A stretch of DNA of 64,000 nt from Ilex aquifolium (taxonomy: Eukaryota; Streptophyta; Magnoliopsida; Aquifoliales; Aquifoliaceae). The position numbers were made by a program, and so were the translations under genes. Shown one piece after another: positions 52,859 to 64,000 of this stretch (position 1 is the first letter of the stretch; the number at the start of each line of letters is the position of its first letter). The stretch spans positions 16,422,501-16,486,500 of the forward strand of contig OX637399.1 in the NCBI GenBank assembly GCA_951799425.1. The letters run 5' to 3'. The notes under the pieces are model-generated. The model had not been told where the DNA came from. It did not search any database and saw nothing but the letters and a program-made list of their open reading frames with translations.

Positions 52859-54640
52859 CAAATGTATGCGGGTCAGGTTAAAAAGCGAGTCCCCTTTTTT
52901 ACAGCGAGTGACGTTGGATGAGTCCCTGCACTATAAGGGAACAAAGGTATGAGCTGGCTTTGTTTTTCATGATGCACGGTTAGTTATTTTAGGTTTCCAT
53001 TGTTTTATTAATATCATTACCTTGTTGGACGAGGAATTCATGTACCTTGTGAAAAAGGAATGGGAAAAGTCAGTAACTAGTGTTTGACCAACGATATTGG
53101 GCACTGAGATTGGTGGGGTACAAACGGTCTTAGGCTGCCTTCTGTCTCAAACTTGCATGCGTATGTTTGACCAATATTACCTGAATCGTGGGTCGTTTTG
53201 ATACATGGTACAGGTACAAATATACGATACAACACTTTTTTAGGTACGTGGTATGATGGGGGTAGACTTAGCTGGTACGATATTTGGGGTGCAATTCATT
53301 TTGGAACTCTTATGTAGATCGTTTTCACTATATATTATAGAACATTCATAAACATTAAGTCAATTACCATTTATCTTATAGTTGTGCATGATTTTTTATT
53401 ATCTAAACAACATATAATTATAAATCTATATACATGTGGTGAATTAATATGTATTTTGTATTTGTGTTACATGTTCTAAAGTGAATTGATTTAGGGTTAA
53501 TATTACAATTTGGGGTCGTCCATTTTGGTGATCTGGATCGCGAACTTACTCCGTTTGGGATCTATGTACCCAAATCGTAGATCGTTAGGGGTTTAGTGAA
53601 TTGTGGTAACCATGTGCTTGACACCATAAGTTAGGGTCCCTCCAAATTTAAGTACAATCTCTCCCTTTGGCTCTTAGGGGCTTGGTTGCTTATAAAGTAA
53701 AATTATTACACCGACTCCACAAAATGGGATCAGATTCAATGTGCCTGTCCTGCAGACTTTAGGTTACATATTTTGTGGTTTGTTTTGTAAATATCTTAAA
53801 TTATGTTTGCCATACAGCATCTATGTTAATAATCCCTTTTCTTCCCCCTCTTCTGTTTTCCTTTATTCCTGGCTGTTCCTTCAGTACGGAGAGCTCAAAT
53901 GCTAGTAATTAGTAGTCAGTACCTAGTGTAGCAACGAAGATGGAAATTGGATACCCTTTGAGCAATGCCGAACTTGAAAAAAAAAAGGGCCACCGCCCCC
54001 ACAGTGCGGAGGGTGTTATTTGTGGAGGGGTGCATGGAAAACTCTCTGGCTGGCAGTTTCGTTCTGTTATATGATAATCTCGTTGGCCATGATATGGAAT
54101 CAACGGATTTGAGCACCCATGACAAAGAAGTTTAGCGAATTTCTTTTTCTTGTTCTTTTTTTTTTTTTTTTACTTGGCTGTAGGGTGTGGTCATACTCTC
54201 TCTCTCTCTCTCTCTCACATAGTTGCACCTTCTTTTTGGCAGGGAAACCACATTAGATCTTGCCACAGCATGAAAGCTAGCACATCTATATCATGTCATA
54301 TACAATGGAACCAGTTGACCTAACAAGAGCAGAGAAAAGGATTCACCTTTGCAGCGGAAAGGTTCTAGCACAATTGCTTCTAGTGCGACACTTGGAAGTT
54401 GGAAATCTGTGGTGTTTGAAGCAACAGCAGCTGCTGCATGGCTATTCTATTTTAGTTGTTCTTAGAGAGATACTGAGTGAGTTTATTTGCTCTTTCACTT
54501 TGTACCATTTTTTGGCATTTTGTTTTTGTTTATTACTTAGATGTAAAAATTTTCAGCCTCCATTAAAAAGAGGGTTAATTTGTTGTATTGGACTTTTTCT
54601 TGAAACTTTTTCTTTCTGTTGGTATTTCTAGGACTGAAAA
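52859..54640 (+). other. PNP1: PNP1 3' UTR with a probable intron
   Basis: The coding exon continues past the stop to ACAAAG|gtatgagc, a good donor at 52947. A pyrimidine-rich acceptor (ctttttggcag) ends at 54242, preceded by a CT microsatellite. A UTR intron of about 1.3 kb followed by a terminal exon to around 54560-54640 would fit. An alternative acceptor ctgttccttcag lies at about 53884. No convincing second coding gene is present; an open frame at 54293 (112 codons) resembles nothing known. This is inference from splice-site appearance only. Confidence 0.4.
54196..54216. repeat. (CT)n microsatellite
   Basis: About ten CT units directly upstream of the proposed 3' UTR acceptor; it may serve as its pyrimidine tract. 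Confidence 0.9.
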
Positions 54641-57600
54641 AAAAATAGGAAAAGAAAGGCATTTGGTGTTAGATTAGGAAGGAGGATTGGGATAAAAGGG
54701 AAGAAGAAAAAAAATTAGGAGGAAGAATTGGCAAGGGGAGAAAAATAAAGGAATTAGTGAGAAATTAATCTCAATATACGCTCGATAGTCCAAGTGTGAA
54801 TAAAGTCAATACGTCGTAAGATCGAAGAATTCTAATATAACTCTATATAACCAAATAACCAAATAAGTGAAAATTCCTAAAATAGGAAAGAAAATCCCAT
54901 AAATCTAAAATAATAAAATCAAATTAAGGTTTCTAAATTATGTTATTCAATTTCAAAGTGATCCATCTATTTTCTGATGTCTATTAGCAGTCCATCCCGT
55001 ACATAAGACTTTTGCTAATGTGGTTCTAGGAAGAAACCCTGATAAACTTATCAAGTATCTTAGTAGATTTTTTTTATTACATTAAAGTGGATTTTGTTAG
55101 ATCAATGAGTTTCATTAACTTTTATAGTCATCAAACATTCATTTGGTGACCGATCATCTCTCAAGATAGGCATCTACAAAGAGAGAAACATGTTAGACTA
55201 CTTAATTGAGAAGGTAGAAGAAGATTGAGATTCCTTTGCAATTAAGTTGGTAAGGCCCCAGAAGTTGAATAATTCACGAGTTTTTTAAGCAAGTAAAAAT
55301 TAATATCTCATTTCTTGACTCCATCAAATTGGTTCTCTCTTATGTCCAGTTCTTAAAAGACTTGTGCATTGTCAAGAGAAACATAAATGCATAAAAGATG
55401 ACATTTCTTATAAGAAAATAAGTGTCGTTATCCAAAACAAAGCTTCTCCAAAATATGAGGGCCTCAAGTGTACCACAATTTGATCTTGGAACCAGTGTTA
55501 ATTTACTCCCATATTCGGCTTACTAACAATTAGGTCTAGGCGAGCTCAAGCCTACACAAAATGGAGGTACAACATGCTTTCTTTATCCCCAAAAAAAAAA
55601 AAATGGAAGGGAAAACATAAAGAGAAAGTGATAGAAACTAAAGTGCATTGCTCCTTAAAACGAAGCTAAACCACATAGAAGACCTAAGCGGGAATTCCTA
55701 TTTTGATCAACTGATAATTAGATGCAATTTGCACTCTGTTAGTGTAAATTATTTACCACAAGAAGTTGGCCCTCCAATAGAAAAATAGTTGTTAGGAAAA
55801 TGTTTGTAATTGACTAATTTTGTGAAGTCTTGATTTAAATATCAACCTAATTTCTTGGTTGTGATGCCTTAAAGATTAAGATCCGTAAGCGTCAAGGAGG
55901 GGAAGAGTTAAAGCTACAAAGCCTTATCAAGAGTTCTTCGATGCACCTTAAGTTTAGGACAAATGTAATAACCTAAAGACTAAGAACCCTTGGTTTAATT
56001 TTAGACTCAGAATGATTAGGATTATGAAAATAGAATTGAAAAAATTTGTGAATGACTCTTAGGTGTTTTCAACCAAATGTTTTTTAAAATCCTAAATGAG
56101 TTTTGAAAACATAGAATGAGTTATGAATCGAATCCTACTTGACCAACACCTTTAGTGCTCAAGAGAATTAGTTTTTACTTGTTTTTTGGCTTTAAAGCCA
56201 GTAGGGACCGCCCTCTACTTGCTTGCCTTTAGTTAGAATCGTCTTTAAACACTTAGGGATAAAATTGGAGGAGACTGACGAGTTGGATAATGGAGACCAC
56301 CCTCTAGTTGTTTGCAGATCGCTGAGCGGTCTGACAACAGCTCGAGTGATCTGTACTCCACTGTTATGGTTTGATTTCTTTATTCATTCCAATAGCTAGC
56401 GCCCTCTGACTGTTCTTCCACTACTCGAGTGGTTGTTCACAAATTCTGATTACTCTTTTACTAGTGCATCTCTTTTGTGAGTTAATTTCTTCCCTCCTAA
56501 ACCTTAAGAGATCTTAGAATAGCCCTAGATTCGTAGGACCAAAGGCCATCCATCTTGATTCATCTATCCAAACATTGGAGAGGAAGACCTTGCTCGGTGA
56601 TTAATAAAACCCACTTTGGTGTGTGCATTCTGAGAGTCTTGTGTATGAAGCCTTGAAGATTACTTGAGGGACCTAGATGATTCATTGCGGTGAGCGTGTC
56701 GAAGTGAAGTTACTCAAGACTTCGGTGGGTGATATCCGGAGGAGAGATTTACAACGAAAAGAAGCATCTAGCCATGAGAATTTGTTGAGGTGTACGACTT
56801 ACGTACATGTAAATTGACATTTAGTATAGTGGATTAGGCTCTAGGTGAATTGGGATTGCATCCGTAGTTTTTTCTGTGAAGGGTTTCCGTGTCCACAAAT
56901 TACTTGTGTTGTAGATGTTCTTATTGATTGCTTAAATTTCACACTTGCACATACACTTCCAATTGCACACACAATGTTTGATAAATTGCCACTTTAATTG
57001 TTTTATTTAAGTCATTCATCAATTTGGGTTTTGTGAACATATGGTTTGATGTGGGATTGTAGTCTTAGTGAGTTGGATTGCAATTTAATAATTTGAAAAT
57101 TATTGAATCAATTCACGTGATGGGGTGTTCGAGTTGGTAAAAAGGGATTCACACACTTAATTGCATAATTAACTTGAGAATTGGTAATTGTGTAGATTAG
57201 GTTAAAATTGGTGATTGTTTCATTGAAAGTTTTTGATAAACCTATTCACTTTCCCCTCTAGGTTGTGCCTAGCAATTCCACGGGTATAATTATAAGGGAC
57301 AATCCTTTTCGCATTGTGTGTTTTCATCCCACAGTTCATCACACTTAGATAGGAGAAGTCAACACAAGTAGAATTGGCTTCTTGTTCCAGAATTAAAAAT
57401 TTAATATTTATTAATAAATTTAAATTTTAGTGAGGTATTGATATAAGTAGTTGGAAGATGTGTCAAGTTATATAGTTGGTAGATGGTAAAATATCTAGTG
57501 AGATATTAATGTTAAGTAGTTGAAGATGCATTAAATTAGGTAGTTGACAGATTGTCATGCCCCAATTAATATAATAAAAGGTCTAAACTTACTATGAACC

Positions 57601-57940
57601 ATCCAAACCATGAGAGCATACTAAATAAATCATTAAAATAATAAAATCATCCATCATCCAATATACAACTAAATAAATCCCAAATCAAACATAATTAACC
57701 CTTAAAGTAACATCCCGAAACCAGAATAGTATCTTGCAAATAACTAATAAAGAAATATTCATAAACATTGTCTGATAACCAAACTTCAAAGATTTAAACT
57801 AGAAAGACACTATCTCGGCCTCAAGCTCCAGATATATCTCTTGATCTACCGCCATATCAAAGTCAACTTACTCACCTACAGTTGTATCTTCCTCGAGTCC
57901 AAAATATGAAAACCTTGATCTATTACGCGTTGGAGTTCAT
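54641..57940. other. Intergenic, probably repeat-derived
   Basis: No open frames of note. The stretch about 56590-57340 looks like the end of a large copia LTR: GAAGCCTTGAAGATTACTTG, then GTGGATTAGGCTCTAGGTG and TTACTTGTGTTGTAGATG, a layout I associate with Sirevirus LTRs. No matching second LTR, primer site or duplication was identified. At 57556 GTCATGCCCCAATTAAT resembles the end of the solo LTR at 22823, without further support. Confidence 0.35.
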
Positions 57941-58687
57941 TGTGACAGGGGCCAAGAGGGCCAAGAGGTTTTAGCGGGGTTTGAGGCCTGCCATACGGGA
58001 GAATCTAGTTGCTCTAAAAATCAGAGACTATGGTGATTTGGTTAAGCGAGCTACACTTGTAGAAAGAGATATGGAGGACAATCAATGACGACAAAGCTTG
58101 GTGATGATGCGAACCCTTAAACGAATTCAAGAACCCACGGGCAAATTGATTGAAGACTCCCCAAGAAAGATCACAAATCAGATTATAAGAACCAAGAACC
58201 CTAGACCCAATGTTTGCAAGAAACAAGAACCCAAGGTGAAAAGTTTAAGAGAAAGACGCCACACTCAAGATTGAGCGATAAGTCGATGAACGCCACAAGA
58301 AAGATTAATTCTTGATAAGTTCTTGAAATAGTTCTTGGAAGAACAATAAGGTAGAAACCTCACAATACTCACAAAAATATTATATCTTTTACACTGATTT
58401 GAACGCCTATTTATAGGCTGGTTATTACAAAGAAAACTTCCTAAAATAGCTTATCCTAATTAAGAAATATCTCTTACTTGTTGGTGAAGAAATATCTCTT
58501 ACTTGCTGGTAAAGAAATAACTCTTACTTTCCTAAAAGAGAAAAAACACAATCAGCCATTTAATATGCTGATCACATGCCTAGTTAAACAAGGAAAGTCT
58601 TTCTTTCCTAAAAGGAATAAATCACACGCCTAAATAGATAAGGAAGGTCTTACAATCAAACCAATTTTAAACATGCCAATTTTAAGC

Positions 58688-61411
58688 TTAGCCTTTGCCG
58701 GAATCTTCTAGAACTTGAATCATGTTGATGGATCTTTGTTGCCCAAGTGGATCATGCTCCATGCTTGAACTTGCACAATTAGCCCATATGTCTTGAATCA
58801 GCCCGTTCAATGCTTCCTTCATCCTTTTTGCTCTCGCCCGAGTTATAGGACCTCCATTTATGCTTAACGTATCAGATTGCATTGCATCATTCCCCCTCTC
58901 TTCAAAAGGATTCGTCCTCGAATCTTCGTCATCTGCAATAAAAGGAGAAAGATCAGCAATATTAAAAGTAGCACTAACACTATACACACCAGGAAGATCT
59001 AGTTTGTAAGCGTTATCATTTATCCGTGCCACCACTTGAAAAGGCCCATCTCCTCTAGGCTGCAACTTAGAACACCTTTGTGCGGGAAAACGCTCCTTTC
59101 GCACATGCACCCAAACCCAATCTCCAGGCTCAAAAACCACCTTCTTACGTCCCTTATTAGCTTGAGTAGCATATTGCTTCGTTCGCCTCTCAATACGCAA
59201 TCGAAATTTCTCATGCAATTGCTTCACCAATTTAGCCTTTCGTTCTCCATCTAAATTAGCACACTCATCAACAGGCAAAGACAACAAATCTAATGGAGTT
59301 AAGGGATTAAAACCATAGACAATTTCAAAAGGTGAATAATTAGTAGCAGAATGCACACTACGATTATAAGCAAATTCGACATGAGGCAAATAATCCTCCT
59401 AAGTTTTCAAATTCTTACCAATGACAGCACGCAATAAAGTAGAAAGAGTACGATTAGTTACCTGGGTTTGCCCATCTGTTTGTGGATGGCAAGTAGTAGA
59501 AAAGAGTAATTTAGTACCAAGCTTACCCCACAATGTCTTCCAGAAATAGCTCAAAAACTTAGCATCACGATCAGACACAATGCTCCGAGGCACTCCATGT
59601 AAACGCACCACCTCTTTAAAGAACAAATCAGCTACATTGCTAGCATCATCGGTCTTATGACATGCAATGAAATGCGCCATCTTTGAAAACCTGTCAACAA
59701 CAACAAACACAGAATCCCGTCCCCATTTTGTCCTAGGTAAACCTAACACAAAATCTATGGAAATATCTACCCAAGGTGAACTAGGTATAGGTAAGGGATT
59801 ATACAAACCATGGGGCTGAACCTTAGACTTAGCCTTTTTACAAGCAACACATTTCTCACAAATTCGCTCAACATCCCATTTCATATGTGGCCATAAAAAA
59901 TGTTCAACCAACACATCTAAGGTTTTCCTAACACCAAAGTGTCCCATTAAACCACCCCCATGTGCTTCTCTAACTAATAACTCACGCATCGAACAACTAG
60001 GCACACACAATCGATCCTCTTGAAACAAGAACCCATCCTGCCTATAAAACTTACCAAAACCCGAACTCTCACAAGCATCAAACACATTAGCAAAGTCAGA
60101 ATCAATAGCATATAAATCCTTAATGTACTCAAAACCAAGCAACTTTGCATTTAAAGTGGAAACTAAGGCATACATACGAGATAAAGCATCAACAACCACA
60201 TTCTCTTTCCCCATCTTGTATTTGATAACGTAAGGAAAGGTCTCAATGAATTCAACCCATTTAGCATGGCGTCTATTCAGCTCACCTTGACCTTTCAAAT
60301 GTTTCAAAGACTCATGATCAGTGTGGATGACAAACTCCTTGGACCAAAGATAATGTTGCCAAGTCTTTAACGCCCTCACCAATGCATAAAGCTCCTTATC
60401 ATAAGTTGGGTAATTCAAGGCTGCCCCATTTAGCTTTTCACTGAAATAAGCTAAAGGACAACCTCCCTGCATTAAAACAGCTCCAATTCCAATACCTGAG
60501 GCATCACACTCAACTTCAAAAGTTTGAGAAAAGTTAGGCAAAGCAAGTAAAGGTGCAGAACTAAGTTTTTCTTTAATCAAATTAAAAGCAACTTCTTGGT
60601 CCCTTCCCCATTTAAAACCTACGCTTTTCTTAACGATTTCAGTCAATGGTGCAGCCATGGTGCTAAAGTCCTTTACAAACCTTCTATAAAAACTAGCAAG
60701 CCCATGAAAGCTACGTACCTCAGTAATGGTTTTAGGTGTAGGCCATTTTCGAATAGCCTTAACCTTATCCTCATCAACCGCAATGCCCTTAGCACTAACA
60801 ACATATCCTAAGAAAACAATCTGACTAGTGCAAAACGAACATTTCTTGAGGTTAGCAAATAACTGAGCATCACACAAAGAACATAACACAAGCCTCAAAT
60901 GTTCAACATGCTCATCTAAGCTTTTACTGTAAATCAAGATATCATCAAAATAAACGACAACAAATTTACCAATAAAAGCACGCAAAACATGGTTCATTAA
61001 ACGCATAAACGTACTAGGTGCATTGGTTAAGCCAAAAGGCATTACCAGCCATTCATATAAACTATATTTAGTCTTAAATGCCATTTTCCATTCATCACCT
61101 TCTCTCATCCTAATTTGCTGATAACCAGATTTCAGATCAATCTTACTAAACAAACAGGTGCCATGCAATTCATCTAACATGTCATCAAGTCTAGGAATGG
61201 GATGACGATACTTTACCGTTATTTTGTTCACGGCGCGGCAATCGGTGCACATCCTCCAAGTCCCATCCTTTTTGGGCACAAGTAACACTGGAACTGCACA
61301 AGGACTCAAGCTCTCCCTTACATGACCCTTCGACATCAGCTCCTCAACTTGCATTTGAAGTTCCTTCGTCTCCTCGGGATTACTCCTATAAGCTGGACGA
61401 TTGGGAATCAT
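58688..61411 (-). pseudogene. gypsy RT, RNase H and integrase with one in-frame stop
   Basis: RT begins near [20 protein letters not shown], has [20 protein letters not shown] and the active site [12 protein letters not shown]. RNase H includes [20 protein letters not shown] and [13 protein letters not shown]. Integrase has the H-H-C-C finger (CEKCVAC), [20 protein letters not shown] and [15 protein letters not shown]. The catalytic Glu expected 35 residues after SD is Gln here. A TAG at 59396-59398 interrupts the frame after GKNLKT. The remainder (58688-59389) carries the integrase C-terminus and ends with GPITRARAKRMKEALNGLIQ and a short tail. Confidence 0.9.
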
Positions 61412-62594
61412 TGCACCAGGAATGAAATTAATCTGATGTTCAATCCCTCTAACTGGTGGCAGGCCATTTGGGATTTCCTTGGGAAAAACATCACTGAACT
61501 CCTACAAAAGAGAATCAACAACACTAGGCAAAGTAAGGTTAAGCTCGTTAGTATTCAAAAAGGCCTCCTTGTACATAAGTACAATCATCGGCTGCTCGGA
61601 ATAAAAAGCTCCCTTAACCTCTCGTTCTTTTGCATAGAAACTCACATTTTTCATCTCTTGCTTTTGTGAACTCTCACTCTTTTCACTCCTTGAAGATTCA
61701 GCAGCCTCTCTGTTTTTTCCCTCAATTTTTTTCACTTTCACTCTATTTCCCTCTTTTTTTTCATTCACTCTCTTTTCTTCCCTCGAACTCACTTTTTAAA
61801 CTCATTTGATCATCATGCACCTATCTAGGTGTTAACGGTACAAGTGTTACAAGTTTTCCATGCAGTACAAAAGAATATCTATTTCTATATCCAACATGCA
61901 TAACTTGCCTATCAAACTGCCAAGGACGTCCCAAAAGTAAATGACCAGCATGCATTGGGACTACATCACACAAAACCTCATCAACATAACACCCAATGGA
62001 GAATGAAACTAATACCTGCCTATTCACCTTAATCTCCCCACATTCATTCAACCACTGCAACTTATAAGGAGTAGGGTGCTTAATAGTAGGCAAATTAAGT
62101 TTCTCAACTAACAAGGTACTGGCAACATTAGCACAACTCCCACCATCAATGATAACACTACATACCTTATTGTTGATATGGCAGCGAGTATGAAAGATGT
62201 TGTCACGTTGTGCCTTGTTGTCCTCCTCCTTCACTTGTGCATTCAAGGCACGCCTCGTGACCAAAATTTCACCCTCAACTGGATATTCCTCTCCTTCACT
62301 CTCCTTACTCTCCACATCATCATCAGATTCACTTTCAGTTTCAAAATCACCATTATCCCTAAAAAACATAGCATGTTTATTTGGACATTGAGATGCAATG
62401 TGCCCCCTGCCCAAACACTTAAAGCACTTTATATCTCTATTTCTAGAAGTTTGAGAATCAGATTTACCTCGCTCCTTGCTAGCCTCTATGTCTTTGCCTT
62501 TGTTGGAAGCTTCAACTTTACCCTTAGAATCTGATTTCTCTTCCTTCTTGCTCCAACTAGAATTCGGTTTCCAAGAAGATGAAGAACCTGAATT
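61412..62594 (-). pseudogene. gypsy zinc knuckle, protease and linker to RT
   Basis: The knuckle CFKCLGRGHIASQC is at about 62390-62440, then an acidic stretch, then the protease-like region CSVIIDGGSCANVASTLLVE (DGGS in place of the more usual D-S/T-G) and HLLLGRPWQFDR. A TAG at 61821 and another at about 61499 interrupt the frame. Between them is a charged linker (EEKRVNEKKEGNRVKVKKIE) leading to RT. Confidence 0.82.
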
Positions 62595-63521
62595 CTACCC
62601 AAACCGAGTAGAACCCTTCCGTTTGAGTTGCCTCTCAACCTTTATCGCCATGTGTAGCATATCCTCCATCTCCACATAATGTTGTAACTCAACTACATTT
62701 TGAATATCTCGGTTCAAACCGTGCAAAAATCGTGCCATGGTTGCCTCTCGGTCCTCCTCTACATTAACCCGAATCATGGCTATCTCCATCTCCTTATAAT
62801 ACTCCTCAACACTTCTGGACCCCTGAGTCAACCACTGTAACCTCTGAAACAAGTCCCTATAATAATGAGAAGGGACAAACCTCTTCCTCATGATACTCTT
62901 CATCTCATCCCAAGTATCAACCGGATGCTCTCTATTCCTCCTCCTATTAATCACTAACTGATCCCACCATACTACCGCATAATCAGTAAACTCCACTGCA
63001 GCTAGTTTCACCTTCTTCTCCTCTGAATAGTCATGGCAATCAAACACTAACTCCACTTTCTTTTCCCACTCTAAATAAACCTCCGGATCATTTTTGCCTT
63101 GAAAGGCTGGGATTTTCATCTTAATGCTACCCAAATTTCCATCTCTCCAATAAACATCTCTAACACCTTCACGACCACCTCTGCCACCTTTACCACCTCT
63201 ACCACCTCTACCATGGTCAAACCCAATCAACGTGGTCTGGTCATCGAAGTAATCGCCAAGATCCCACTCGTCATCATCAATAATGTTTTGATGACGCCTA
63301 TCCTGCCTCATCTCAACCGGTGCCCCACGCCTATCATGTCTATCATCTCTCTGTCCCTCATTCGTTCTCCACTCATTAATCACATTCGCCTGTTCCTCCA
63401 ACTGATTTCTCATGTCATCAAACCTAGAATTCATACGTTCGAACTGTTGTTGCATAGCCCGAAGTGTGAATATCACATCAGTACCACTCTCCTCAGCTAC
63501 TCCTTTATCCTTGGAAGTCAT
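62595..63521 (-). pseudogene. gypsy gag (capsid) frame
   Basis: A 308-codon frame from ATG at 63521: a coiled-coil-like N-terminus ([20 protein letters not shown]), a glycine/arginine stretch ([13 protein letters not shown]), then the retrotransposon gag domain ([59 protein letters not shown]). A TAG at 62595 ends it just before the region leading to the zinc knuckle, which continues in the same frame. Without that stop gag would run on into pol as a single frame. Confidence 0.88.
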
Positions 63522-64000
63522 GTTTTATAACCTGCAAAACAATGTTAGAAATAGCCTTACAAACACTCCCTCACGTGTTTCACTCGTTTCAATGTCACTC
63601 AACCCTCGTGTTTACACTCTTATTGGTTTTTTTTCTTAAGATAAGCTCACACACTCAGCCTTTTACCACTCAAATGTTTCACCTTTGTCGTTCTTTCGCA
63701 AACTACTCGAAACTCAACCAAAAACCAACCGTTCCCACAACGCACAACAACTTAACAAAATAAGACACAAATATCAAAGGAAGGACCAGAATTAACAATG
63801 AAAAACAGAGAATAACAACGATAACACGAAAATGAAACAAAGAAACACAACGAAGCAAAGAAAACGAATTCGGAGAAAAACTAAGCGAAACAGTGGTTCG
63901 AAAGCAACAAATGGATCAAGAAAGGGGTTAAATCAAATAGGATGATCTGTTTTGGGATAACAAATGCGTGAATGATCAGAATAAGTAACTTTTGATTATT
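63522..64000 (-). other. Leader of the gypsy element
   Basis: AT-rich, non-coding sequence upstream of gag on the minus strand. No primer-binding site was found before the window ends, so the 5' LTR lies further right. Confidence 0.55.

Larger units (their letters stand above)
57950..64000 (-). mobile_element. Ty3/gypsy retrotransposon, minus strand, runs off the right edge
   Basis: From right to left: leader (63522-64000 and beyond), gag, zinc knuckle, protease, RT, RNase H, integrase, then a 3' LTR region at about 58680-57950. The LTR region has a canonical TATA box on the minus strand (CCTATAAATAGG, 58417-58406) followed by a pyrimidine-rich leader. The 5' LTR and primer site lie outside the window, so the LTR borders cannot be set. 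Integrase after RNase H is the gypsy order. The frame is nearly continuous over about 4.8 kb, so the element is fairly young. Confidence 0.88.

Noticed and set aside
54293-54631. 112-codon open frame after PNP1
   Set aside because: No domain recognised; it overlaps the likely PNP1 3' UTR terminal exon and ends in low-complexity Phe/Cys sequence.
55950-57340. Complete solo LTR from TGTAATAACC to CATCCCACA
   Set aside because: The candidate ends have no matching target duplication (ACAAA against GTTCA), so only a weak LTR-like region is reported.

Overview
This is nuclear DNA of a flowering plant. The only host gene seen is the 3' two thirds of a chloroplast-type polyribonucleotide phosphorylase (PNPase; PNP1/RIF10 type) on the + strand. 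It is read in 16 GT-AG exons between 2405 and 52858. The exons join in phase into 663 codons: the helical linker, the second RNase PH core, a KH domain, an S1 domain and a basic tail. The transit peptide and first RNase PH core must lie upstream of the window. Introns of 7, 8 and 18 kb suggest a species with a TE-rich, large-intron genome; the species is not identifiable from this.

Almost everything else is transposable-element sequence, mostly inside the PNP1 introns. Intron A-B holds a decayed Ty1/copia element (3157-8741) carrying an LTR of a second family. Intron C-D holds a small hAT MITE (11837-12198), a nested pair of hAT-type MITEs whose inner copy carries an LTR-less copia fragment (12457-15212), an internally deleted minus-strand copia (about 16130-17634) and a LINE endonuclease fragment ending about 20 bases before exon D. 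Intron D-E has a TRIM with a perfect target-site duplication (TSD). Intron E-F (18.3 kb) has a 2.07-kb solo LTR with TSD TAATT and a cluster of heat-shock elements, a 750-bp hAT MITE with a perfect TSD, an old copia (26789-32288) inside a degenerate TIR element, a young copia (33217-37845, TSD AGGTC), a 294-bp MITE and a duplicated zinc-knuckle gag fragment. Intron I-J has a minus-strand copia with a TRIM in it. Intron O-P has a minus-strand LINE interrupted by a gypsy-type LTR.

Downstream of PNP1 there is a probable 3' UTR intron, about 3 kb of uncertain repeat, and a minus-strand Ty3/gypsy element (about 58000 to beyond the right edge) with nearly continuous gag-pol. The left edge (1 to about 650) is a decayed minus-strand hAT transposase.

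No tRNA, rRNA or CRISPR was seen. The most interesting signal is the solo LTR at 22823-24890. Read on the minus strand it has a canonical TATA box with four perfect three-box heat-shock elements upstream, an ONSEN-like layout placed inside an intron of a chloroplast RNA-processing gene and pointing antisense to it.
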